Positions 1 to 7,723 of a stretch of DNA of 8,979 nucleotides are shown in pieces; the first letter of the stretch is position 1; every line of letters begins with the position of its first letter. A program made the position numbers and the translations under genes. The notes below the pieces were generated by a model. The model saw nothing but the letters and a program-made list of their open reading frames with translations, was not told the origin of the DNA and did no database searches. The stretch covers positions 1 through 8,979 of the forward strand of contig SKNK01000007.1 in NCBI GenBank assembly GCA_007120565.1. The letters run 5' to 3'. The stretch is from Nitriliruptoraceae bacterium (lineage in GTDB: Bacteria; Actinomycetota; Nitriliruptoria; Nitriliruptorales; Nitriliruptoraceae).

Positions 1-74
1 GCCGGCCCGAAGGGCGCTCCGGCAGGGCATCGGCCCCGATACCCGTCGACGCTGCGGACGAGCGACGTCTCCCC

Positions 75-2465
<2,391 letters not shown>

Positions 2466-2506
2466 CCTGTTGCCTCCCTCCGGCTGCCCCCCGCACGTTC
2501 CGGAGG

Positions 2507-2959
2507 TCAGGCCGACCAGTGACCGTCGTGCATCAGTTCACGACCGACCATCTCGTTCTCTTCGCGCCAGGCCTGGATACGGTGCGGGATGACCCGGAAC
2601 CAGCGGAACGGCCCCGCCTCCTCGCGCGGGTCGAAGCCGGCGCGATCGACGAACCGCTCGGTTCGCTCCTCCGACAGCCCGTCGATCTCGAGTACCTCGA
2701 CGTCGCCCTCGATCATGGTCACGTCACGGGTGTGGCCGAGTGCCAACCGCGCAGAGCGCGTGTCGGCCAGGTTCCGGCCGGTCCGGCTGTCCGCCGACGT
2801 GGCCAGTAGCAGCGCTTCGCCATCCCAGTCGAAGGACAGTGGCACCAGGGAGGGCACGCCGTCGGTCGAGGCCGTGGCCACCCAGACGTCGACGTCATGG
2901 GTGAGACGATGCTCGGTGTCACGTCGACGCCGAGCGGGGGTGCGGGGGTCATCAGGCAT
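2507..2959 (-). CDS. Pyridoxamine 5'-phosphate oxidase-family flavin/F420-binding protein
   Basis: This is a 150-residue protein of the split beta-barrel (PNPOx-like) superfamily, of the small actinobacterial type that binds FMN or the deazaflavin F420 and reduces or oxidises small molecules in the cytosol. Visible family features are an N-terminal helix with HRLTHDVDVWVATAS (17-31), the strand pair VPSLVPLSFDWDG (35-47), the cofactor-phosphate region TGRNLADT (60-67), RLALGHTRDV (71-80), and the C-terminal FRVIPHRIQAWRE (121-133). The substrate cannot be told from sequence; true pyridoxamine-phosphate oxidase activity is unlikely for this short form. The ATG start at 2959 has only a weak GAG-type ribosome site, but it lies 20 nt after the stop of a VOC remnant. 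It was therefore probably translated as an internal operon gene. The uvrA-like gene follows 41 nt downstream on the same strand. Confidence 0.88.
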   Translation of the reverse strand: MPDDPRTPARRRRDTEHRLTHDVDVWVATASTDGVPSLVPLSFDWDGEALLLATSADSRTGRNLADTRSARLALGHTRDVTMIEGDVEVLEIDGLSEERTERFVDRAGFDPREEAGPFRWFRVIPHRIQAWREENEMVGRELMHDGHWSA

Positions 2960-2972
2960 GGTGGCGATCTCG

Positions 2973-2986
2973 GGGCTAGCTAGCCC
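2973..2986. repeat. Perfect 14-nt palindrome GGGCTAGCTAGCCC
   Basis: The two 7-nt arms are exact reverse complements with no spacer. The palindrome covers the stop codon of the VOC remnant and lies 14 nt upstream of the oxidase start. It contains two overlapping CTAG tetranucleotides, a word that is often rare in bacterial genomes. It could be a dimeric operator or a chance remnant; no function is shown. Confidence 0.6.
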
Positions 2987-3030
2987 AGCTCCTGGATGCG
3001 GATCATGTTGCGGGCGGGATCACGGAGACG
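2980..3030 (-). pseudogene. C-terminal remnant of a VOC (glyoxalase-like) protein
   Basis: The last codons of this minus-strand frame read RDPARNMIRIQELG followed by TAG at 2980-2982. This is the characteristic end of VOC/glyoxalase-fold proteins, in which RDPxGNxIRIQEL forms the last strand; the usual Gly is Arg here. Upstream of about 3025 the same frame loses any VOC character and becomes low-complexity Ser/Arg/Thr, although it stays open to 3294. The missing N-terminal part would be about 120 residues in an intact VOC protein. No functional product is expected. The remnant is joined directly to an AraC-family N-terminus in a different frame (see the entry at 3020-3163). The call rests on recognising the C-terminal motif, so the exact boundary is uncertain. 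Confidence 0.72.
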
Positions 3031-3163
3031 CCGTCTCGGGTTCCCCACGGGCGAGCGCCTCGACGTCCAGCGGCTGGCCGTACTCTCGGTCGATCCGGTC
3101 GTGGACGCGGCGCAACCGCGCGAGGTCGCGCAGGTGCTGCCCGTCTGTGCGTCCACTCGCCAC
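3020..3163 (-). pseudogene. N-terminal remnant of an AraC-family regulator
   Basis: A GTG at 3161-3163, preceded by AGGA with 8 nt spacing, opens a 47-residue frame. It contains LRDLARLRRVHDRIDREYG (11-29) and then QPLDVEALARG (30-40). This is the typical first helix region of small AraC-type regulators (single HTH domain of roughly 100-150 residues), where ALARG is normally followed by the first HTH (xxMSxGHxSRxF). Here the match stops at residue 40, and after seven unrelated residues the frame ends in TGA inside the VOC remnant. Start, ribosome site and first helices are therefore intact, but both helix-turn-helix motifs are gone. In actinobacteria such regulators often precede a VOC gene, so this looks like one deletion that removed the rest of araC and most of voc. 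Family identification is from motif memory, not a search. Confidence 0.75.
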
Positions 3164-3205
3164 CCGGCAGATCCTAGCGCTGCGCTGGGGGACCCGTGCG
3201 AGATC

Positions 3206-3250
3206 GAGCTCGGGGGCCGAGGTTCAACGCCCCGTCGCACCACGGAGCTC
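3206..3250. terminator. Possible bipartite hairpin downstream of the small membrane gene
   Basis: GAGCTC at 3206-3211 can pair with GAGCTC at 3245-3250, and inside it CGGGG (3211-3215) can pair with CCCCG (3230-3234); one base is shared between the two stems. It lies 63 nt past the stop of the 57-codon gene, so it could be that gene's transcription end. There is no T-tract, so this is only a structural suggestion. I see nothing else in the spacer 3164-3312. Confidence 0.25.
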
Positions 3251-3312
3251 AGGGCAGGTCCAGCAACCGAAGCACGTGGGGGAGTCCGATCCAAGCGACC
3301 GGTGGGCCTGCC

Positions 3313-3486
3313 TCACGCTACGTGCGACCGCTCACCTTCTGGGACGGCCGCCAGCCCGTCATCGGGCCCGTCCGGGCCGTGAGATCCTCCATCCCACCCG
3401 CCGCCACCTCCGCCGCCGCCGCGGCCGAAGAACCGCAGAAGGAGCAGCACCAGCAGCAGTGCGAGAAGTACGACGATCACGACCAC
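3313..3486 (-). CDS. Small glycine-rich single-pass membrane protein (57 aa)
   Basis: GTG at 3484-3486 starts a 57-residue frame ending in TGA at 3313-3315. An AGGGGA ribosome site lies 6 nt upstream of the GTG. Residues 2-17 are purely Val/Leu/Ile/Ala, a clean transmembrane helix or signal anchor that begins immediately at the N-terminus. It is followed by RFFGR (18-22), an unbroken run of eight glycines (23-30), and a polar tail rich in Gly, Asp and Pro with two His residues. The lone Arg after the helix suggests the tail may be cytoplasmic, but the topology signal is weak. I do not recognise a family; function is unknown. Support comes from the good ribosome site, the coherent helix-linker-tail layout and its fit between neighbours on the same strand. 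The competing frames here are low-complexity Arg/Ser/Pro. The glycine codons are mainly GGC/GGA/GGT, so the DNA is a simple-sequence tract that could slip. Confidence 0.62.
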   Translation of the reverse strand: MVVIVVLLALLLVLLLLRFFGRGGGGGGGGWDGGSHGPDGPDDGLAAVPEGERSHVA

Positions 3487-3497
3487 GTGGGTTCCCC

Positions 3498-3522
3498 TGA
3501 GAAGACCGTTGAGAAGACCGTT
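3498..3522. repeat. Two perfect tandem copies of a 12-nt unit
   Basis: TGAGAAGACCGT occurs at 3498-3509 and again at 3510-3521, followed by a further T that continues the repeat. It lies 11 nt upstream of the start of the small membrane gene, in its probable 5' untranslated or promoter region. Being a multiple of three and free of stops in the minus-strand frame, it would not disturb an upstream extension of that gene. Recent slippage or a paired regulator-binding site are both possible. Confidence 0.85.
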
Positions 3523-3581
3523 GGCCCGTCCCTATCGTCACCGTACCTCGGGGCTCGCGGGGAGCCGACAGACGGATGACT

Positions 3582-3621
3582 CGTCCACCTCCCGACAACC
3601 GCCGCTGGCGGCAGGTGGATG
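3582..3621. terminator. GC-rich two-part hairpin between the EAL gene and the small membrane gene
   Basis: TCCACCT (3584-3590) pairs with AGGTGGA (3613-3619), extendable by a C-G pair and one wobble pair to 3582/3621. Inside it, CCGCC (3599-3603) pairs with GGCGG (3607-3611) around a GCT loop. It lies 109 nt after the EAL gene stop and about 96 nt before the next start on the same strand. It could end the EAL transcript or act in the leader of the small gene. No T-tract follows on either strand. Confidence 0.35.
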
Positions 3622-3688
3622 CGCGGCGGGCGGGGTCTCGTCGCGTGGTCTCTCGTGGCGGGCAGTCACACGAACGCTCGGTCTTCGA

Positions 3689-3709
3689 ACCAGCAGCGAG
3701 GAGGCTGGT
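3689..3709 (-). terminator. Possible stem-loop just after the EAL gene
   Basis: ACCAGC and GCTGGT form a 6-bp stem with a 9-nt loop, beginning 20 nt past the TAG of the MEDS-PAS-EAL gene on the minus strand. The position suits a terminator, but the stem is short and no T-run follows, so support is weak. Confidence 0.25.
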
Positions 3710-3729
3710 CGTCTCGGAACGACGCGCCC

Positions 3730-6222
3730 CTACGCCGGAGTGCGTTCCTCTTGGACGAAGACCGACTCCAGGGGCGCGGGTCGGGCGAGGTGGTACCCCT
3801 GCGCCTGATCGACGCCCAGCTCGGCGAGGAGGTCGAAGGTGGCCTGGTCCTCGACGCCTTCGGCGACGGTCAGCATGTCGAACGATCTCGCGAGCGAGAC
3901 CACCGCGCTGATCACGTGACGGCTAGCTGGTTCGGTGACCGCATCGCGGACGAACTCGATGTCGATCTTGAGCATGTCGACCGGCAGGTGCTTGAGGTAG
4001 GTGAACGCGCCGTATCCGGTGCCGAAGTCATCAAGAGCGAGCTGACAACCCAGGGCATGGATGCGCTGAGCGAACCGAGTGGCGGCTTCGTCGTTCTCGA
4101 GCAGGGCCGTCTCGGTGAGCTCGAACACCAACGACGCGGGGTTCGCGCCGGTGTCTTCGATCAACTGTTCGATCAGGTACGGCAGGGTCGGATCGGCGAA
4201 CGACCGCGCCGACAGGTTGACCTCGACCGGATGCCCAGCGGCGGCCAGATCGATGGCCTGGCCGATCACCCACCGATCGATGGCAGGCGCAAGCCCGTAC
4301 GACTCGGCGGTCGGCAGGAAGGCCCCGGGGTAGACGAGGCCCTCGTCGGGGTCGTTCAAGCGGATGAGTAGCTCGTGTTGGATCGTCTCACCGGTCGCGA
4401 TGTCCACGATGGGTTGTGCGTGCAGGACGAAGTGGTCGTCGTCGAGCGCCTCCTGGATCCTGCCCATCCACTGAGCATGATGTGCGTCGATGCGCAGCTG
4501 CTGTTGCTCCTGGAGCCGTCCGGTGATATCGCGGAAGGTGACGACCCACCCCGCTGGCTCGCCGTGGTCGTCCGCGGGCAGTTCCGTGGCGACGTACTCG
4601 ATCGGCAGGATGCTTCCATCGGAGCGGAGGAGCCGCTCCTCGGTGGCTTCGCCGGGCACGCCACCATCGAAGTCCGCGCCGATCAACTGGTCGCCGGGTC
4701 CGTAGGCAGATCCGTCGGGACGCACCCCGAGCAGCCGGTTGACGAACGAACCCCCGATCACGCTGCCGTTGGTCGCCCCGAGCAACTCCCCGCCCTTGGG
4801 GTTGACGTAGGCGACGCGGCCGTTGGCGTCCAGCGTGCACAGGCCTTCGCCCACGCGGTCGGTGATGGCTCGGAGCCAGGCGTTGTTGCGTGCGAGGTCC
4901 CGCTCCTTGGCCACGTGATCGGAGAGATCGATCGCGACCCCGATGATCCCGATCGGCTCACCGTCGGCATCGTGGACCACGTGGTTGCGGACGTTGGCGG
5001 GGAAGGTCCGGCCATCGCGGTGGCCGCCGATCAGTTCCCCGTTCCACCCACCGTTGCCGATGATCGAAGCGAACGCGGCGGCCGCCTCGCCCTGGTGCTC
5101 GACGGGGATGGTCACCTCGTAGGCCGGACGGCCCATCGCCTCCTCTGCCGTCCAGCCGTGGAGCCGCTCAGCGGCGGCGTTCCACGCGACGATGTTCCCG
5201 TCGAGGTCGGTGGCGATGACCGAGACGTCTACGGCGTCGAGCTGCTGCGCGCGGACCTCCAGCTGGTGGCGGGCGAGACGCTCGGCCGTGATGTCCCGGT
5301 GGTGGACCACCACGTTGGTCGGTCCCGTTCCGGGGAGCTTCGTGGCGGTCATCCGGAACCAGCGCTGCTCGTTGGGCACGTCGCAGGGGTACTCCAGTTC
5401 GAACCGCTCTTCGTCTCCGGTGGCGACGGAGAGCAGGCCAGCCAAGGCTGCCCCGGCGTTGGGGTTCGGTGCGTTCGTCAGGGCCGTGAAGTAGTTCTCA
5501 TCGACCGCGACACCCCGGTACCCGTTCTCCCGGGCGAAGCTCTGCCACGTGGTGTTGGCCGACAGGATGCGGCCTCGTCGGTCGATCACCGCGGTGCGGC
5601 TCTCGAGGGAGTCCAGAACATCGGCTCCGTCCACCGGTTCGGTCGCCGACCGTGCCCGTTGTTCATCCGCATCGCCCAGCACCACGGTGTGGGCCTGGCA
5701 CACGTCGTCGAACCGATCGCCCGGATGTCGGTCGGCACCTGGGTCGCTGGGGTAGGCGCAGATCAGGTCGAGGTCGTAGAGACCGAGCAGGTGGGTGCCG
5801 ACCTCCTCGAGTTCGAGGGCGGCGACCGCGAGGCCGCGCGAGAACAGCAGGGGGCCCAACTCGCTGAACACCTTCAAGCGGCCACCGGAGCGCCTGGCTG
5901 CCTCCTCGAACCGGGTGATGAGCGGGACCAGTCGGCGGGCATCGAGGGCGCGGTGATCGGTCAACAGCTCGCTCAGTAGCTCTGATGCATCGAGTTCGAT
6001 GTAGCGGCCACTGGCCCGCAGCTCATCGAGGTCGAGGCCCTGGTCACCCAGCTTGTCGTCGAGTCCAGCGAGGTGTTCGGGCGTGGCGACGACCACCGTC
6101 GAGTCGCCGGCGGCCAGGGGGCCAGCAAGCAGCTCGGTCAGGACGCTGAACAGCTGCGCATCGTGGGAGTAGACCACGATGGGATGCTGGCGAGTAGCTG
6201 GAGTGCGGACTGGCCCGGACAT
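3730..6222 (-). CDS. MEDS-PAS-PAS-PAS-EAL cyclic-di-GMP phosphodiesterase
   Basis: This is an 830-residue soluble signalling protein with no membrane segment. Residues 13-158 match the MEDS (DcmR-type) sensory domain: HPIVVYSHDAQL near the start, a GRYIELDA strand at 72-79, FSELGPLL (119-126) and LDLICAYP (151-158). Three PAS-type segments follow at about 204-315, 328-440 and 445-570. The second has the classic ATDLDGNIVAWNAAAERL and WNGEL, and two end in a [F/H]RDIT motif. The EAL domain spans about 585-825, with ELL replacing EAL. Its metal and substrate residues are present: E617, N669, E704, D731/D732, K752, E788 and Q808. It should therefore hydrolyse c-di-GMP to pGpG under sensory control. 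No GGDEF domain is present. The frame is open to an ATG at 6297, but the ATG at 6222 has AGGG 7 nt upstream, and the residues ahead of it look non-coding, so I start there. The ligand of each sensor is unknown. Confidence 0.93.
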   Translation of the reverse strand: MSGPVRTPATRQHPIVVYSHDAQLFSVLTELLAGPLAAGDSTVVVATPEHLAGLDDKLGDQGLDLDELRASGRYIELDASELLSELLTDHRALDARRLVPLITRFEEAARRSGGRLKVFSELGPLLFSRGLAVAALELEEVGTHLLGLYDLDLICAYPSDPGADRHPGDRFDDVCQAHTVVLGDADEQRARSATEPVDGADVLDSLESRTAVIDRRGRILSANTTWQSFARENGYRGVAVDENYFTALTNAPNPNAGAALAGLLSVATGDEERFELEYPCDVPNEQRWFRMTATKLPGTGPTNVVVHHRDITAERLARHQLEVRAQQLDAVDVSVIATDLDGNIVAWNAAAERLHGWTAEEAMGRPAYEVTIPVEHQGEAAAAFASIIGNGGWNGELIGGHRDGRTFPANVRNHVVHDADGEPIGIIGVAIDLSDHVAKERDLARNNAWLRAITDRVGEGLCTLDANGRVAYVNPKGGELLGATNGSVIGGSFVNRLLGVRPDGSAYGPGDQLIGADFDGGVPGEATEERLLRSDGSILPIEYVATELPADDHGEPAGWVVTFRDITGRLQEQQQLRIDAHHAQWMGRIQEALDDDHFVLHAQPIVDIATGETIQHELLIRLNDPDEGLVYPGAFLPTAESYGLAPAIDRWVIGQAIDLAAAGHPVEVNLSARSFADPTLPYLIEQLIEDTGANPASLVFELTETALLENDEAATRFAQRIHALGCQLALDDFGTGYGAFTYLKHLPVDMLKIDIEFVRDAVTEPASRHVISAVVSLARSFDMLTVAEGVEDQATFDLLAELGVDQAQGYHLARPAPLESVFVQEERTPA

Positions 6223-6250
6223 GGACACGCCCTGCTGTGGTAGTTGAGCA

Positions 6251-6299
6251 CGGTGGGCCAAGGGCAGCACCGTCCATCCACAACGTCGGCTGCCCACCG
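6251..6299. promoter_or_regulatory. Nested inverted repeats upstream of the EAL gene
   Basis: CGGTGGGC (6251-6258) is the exact reverse complement of GCCCACCG (6292-6299). Within that span GGGCAGC (6262-6268) is complementary to GCTGCCC (6289-6295), and ACGGTG (6250-6255) to CACCGT (6268-6273). These arms compete with each other, so alternative foldings or paired protein sites are possible. They lie 28-77 nt upstream of the EAL gene ATG, in its promoter or leader. The function is unproven. Confidence 0.35.
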
Positions 6300-6318
6300 C
6301 AGGACTTGAGGCCTGGGC

Positions 6319-6441
6319 CTACGACGGGTCTGGCCAGCCCGGCAAGAGCCCAGGCAACCGGTCGAACCAACTCGCGACGGCACGTTCGTACGCAAGGCCG
6401 AACTCCAAGGTGGCCAGCGCGTATGGGGCGAGCTCGTACGC
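6319..6441 (-). pseudogene. Possible 40-codon tail of a decayed gene
   Basis: In the divergent spacer, one minus-strand frame reads AYELAPYALATLEFG, then LAYERAVASWFDRLPG and a short Pro/Trp tail, ending in TAG. Over these 40 codons the third position is mostly G or C and the composition is that of an amphipathic helical protein. Upstream of 6441 the same frame becomes Arg/Pro-rich with poor third-position GC. No start codon with a ribosome site is visible in the segment. It looks like the C-terminus of a lost gene that stood ahead of the EAL gene on the same strand. A winged-helix or TetR-type regulator tail is conceivable, but I do not recognise it. A chance open frame in GC-rich DNA remains a real alternative. 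Confidence 0.3.
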
Positions 6442-6473
6442 TCGCGGTCGACCCGCTCGACGCCTGACTGAAC

Positions 6474-6480
6474 GAGGAGG
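6474..6480 (+). promoter_or_regulatory. Shine-Dalgarno GAGGAGG that fixes the kinase start
   Basis: GAGGAGG ends 4 nt before the GTG at 6485. The spacing is short for the 3' GGAGG, but 7 nt if the first GAGG pairs. No comparable site precedes the in-frame GTG at 6410. Confidence 0.7.
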
Positions 6481-6484
6481 CCGC

Positions 6485-7648
6485 GTGGTTGAGCAGGAGA
6501 TCGATGTCCTGTGCGACGCTGCTGGCCTCCTGGCTGACGACCTCGACGCGGCCGCGGACCTCGAGGTGGTCGACCGCTTCCGGGTGAACGTCTGGAGGGT
6601 CGCCGTGCGCGGCGGCTCGCGCGACGTCCCTCCCACCGTGATCGTGCGGGCAGGTCCCGATCGGGTCTCCGATCCTCGATCGCAGCCGGGCGATGGGTTG
6701 CGCTGGCACGAGGTGTTCGCCAACGAGGTCGCCGGCACGCGCTTCCTCGCCGAACTGACTGAGCTCGAGGGCCGGGTTCCGGTCGAACTGGCGGGTGACG
6801 TGGACCGGCAGGTGCTCGTCAGCCAGGACCTGGGCACCGGGCCGTCGGTGGCCGATGTGTTGCTCGCCGACGATCGTGACCGGGCCCTCGCCCTGCTCGA
6901 GCAACATGCGGCGATGCTCGGAGATGTGGCATCGGCGAGTTTCGGCAAGACGGATCGCTACGCGGTGATCCGGTCGGACTGCGGCCCGCCTGCCTCGCCG
7001 CACAACCTGCGTCCCACGGGTGGCGCGGCGCTGCACAGGTTCCTCGACGGGTTCGCTCGTGACGTGGGCGTGGTACCGGCGGACGACGTGGACGACGAGG
7101 TGGCACGCATCGTCTCGGCAGCGGCAACGCCGCCATCGGACTGGACCGCGTACAGCCCGGCAGATGCCTGTCCGGACAACAACGTGGTCACCGAAGACGG
7201 CCGCTTGGCGATGTTCGACTTCGGGTACGGCGCGGTGCGGCATCTCGGCCTGGACACGACCTACTTCTCCCTGCCGTTCCCGACCTGCTGGTGTTACGCC
7301 CCGCTGCCTCAGAACCTGCGATCACACCTGCTCGAGACCTACCGCACCGCGGTGGGCCAGCGGGTCCCAGCGGTGCGGGACGACGATGCCTGGACCACTG
7401 CGGTGGCCTGGGCGGCCGCTGCGTGGTTCATCGACTGGATCGTCGCGGTCGCGATCGCTGAGGACACCCGTGAACGCCAGCGCGGGCCGCTCTCCGGCAA
7501 GGCTGCGGTTGCGAGCCAGGTCGCGACCGTCGCGGAGGTGATCGCACCCGTCTACGGCGCACTGAGCGAGTTGGCTTCACGCACCGCCGCGTCGCTCCAG
7601 GCGCGATGGGGCATCACCGAGGTCCCGACGTACCCCGCGCTGCGGTGA
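6485..7648 (+). CDS. APH/choline-kinase-fold phosphotransferase, substrate unknown
   Basis: This is a 387-residue cytosolic protein with the aminoglycoside phosphotransferase-like kinase fold. Visible features are VNVWRVAV and TVIVRAG (51-57, with Arg55 at the usual ATP-contacting Lys/Arg), the alphaC-type segment ANEVAGTRFLAEL with E81, the hinge SQDLGTGPSVADVLL (113-127), the catalytic loop SPADACPDNNVV (224-235) with D227 and N232, and the metal-binding MFDFGYG (243-249) with D245. The normal HGD of the loop is PAD here, so the usual His is replaced by Pro, while the Asp and Asn keep their spacing. It probably phosphorylates a small hydroxylated molecule; resistance to an aminoglycoside is possible but not shown. 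I chose the GTG at 6485 because GAGGAGG ends 4 nt before it; the open frame reaches back to a GTG at 6410, but that extension looks non-coding. It is divergent from the EAL gene, and the methyltransferase gene follows 75 nt downstream. Confidence 0.85.
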   Translation: MVEQEIDVLCDAAGLLADDLDAAADLEVVDRFRVNVWRVAVRGGSRDVPPTVIVRAGPDRVSDPRSQPGDGLRWHEVFANEVAGTRFLAELTELEGRVPVELAGDVDRQVLVSQDLGTGPSVADVLLADDRDRALALLEQHAAMLGDVASASFGKTDRYAVIRSDCGPPASPHNLRPTGGAALHRFLDGFARDVGVVPADDVDDEVARIVSAAATPPSDWTAYSPADACPDNNVVTEDGRLAMFDFGYGAVRHLGLDTTYFSLPFPTCWCYAPLPQNLRSHLLETYRTAVGQRVPAVRDDDAWTTAVAWAAAAWFIDWIVAVAIAEDTRERQRGPLSGKAAVASQVATVAEVIAPVYGALSELASRTAASLQARWGITEVPTYPALR

Positions 7649-7670
7649 GCTGGCCCCGACGAACACGCGA

Positions 7671-7684
7671 CGTGGTGGACCACG
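7671..7684. promoter_or_regulatory. Inverted repeat CGTGGT-GG-ACCACG, possible operator
   Basis: Two exact 6-nt arms are separated by 2 nt, in the spacer between the kinase stop and the methyltransferase start. The repeat ends 4 nt before a TTGACC that resembles a -35 box. This is a suitable place for an activator or repressor of the downstream gene. It could also be a short hairpin ending the kinase message. Confidence 0.35.
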
Positions 7685-7688
7685 GGTC

Positions 7689-7717
7689 TTGACCGGCGCG
7701 GCCTCGTAGGGCAGATT
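7689..7717 (+). promoter_or_regulatory. Candidate promoter of the methyltransferase gene
   Basis: TTGACC (7689-7694) matches five of six bases of the sigma-70-type -35 box. After 17 nt comes CAGATT (7712-7717), which keeps the A at position 2 and T at position 6 of the -10 box. The -10 ends 6 nt before the ATG at 7724, so transcription would start at or next to the start codon. That fits the absence of a good Shine-Dalgarno there. It is a prediction only. Confidence 0.35.
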
Positions 7718-7723
7718 CGGCTC

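Noticed and set aside
1..74. Small GC-rich stem-loops in the first 74 bases as a terminator of the uvrA-like gene
   Set aside because: The stems at 1-23 are only 4-5 bp with no T-tract and are cut by the window edge, so the evidence is too weak to list.
2980..3294. The whole 104-codon minus-strand frame as an intact gene
   Set aside because: Only its last 14 or so residues look real (VOC end). The rest is Ser/Arg/Thr-rich and out of frame with the AraC-like sequence that occupies the same DNA.
3400..3428. CCG/CGG-rich run as a possible repeat element
   Set aside because: It is explained by the eight consecutive glycine codons and neighbouring Gly/Arg codons of the small membrane gene.
3681..3697. 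TTCGAA-containing segment resembling a tRNA T-loop
   Set aside because: The flanking bases do not form a 5-bp T-stem on either strand, and no acceptor or anticodon stem could be built around it.
4375..5979. Plus-strand open frame of 534 codons opposite the EAL gene
   Set aside because: It is antisense to well-conserved PAS and EAL domains and has no recognisable domain or ribosome site of its own.
6223..6297. N-terminal extension of the EAL protein to the ATG at 6297
   Set aside because: The 25 added residues are not sensor-like and overlap inverted repeats, and the ATG at 6222 has a proper ribosome site.
6044..7243. Minus-strand open frame of 399 codons across the EAL start, spacer and kinase gene
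   Set aside because: It overlaps two supported genes and has no family features; the composition is that of an antisense shadow.
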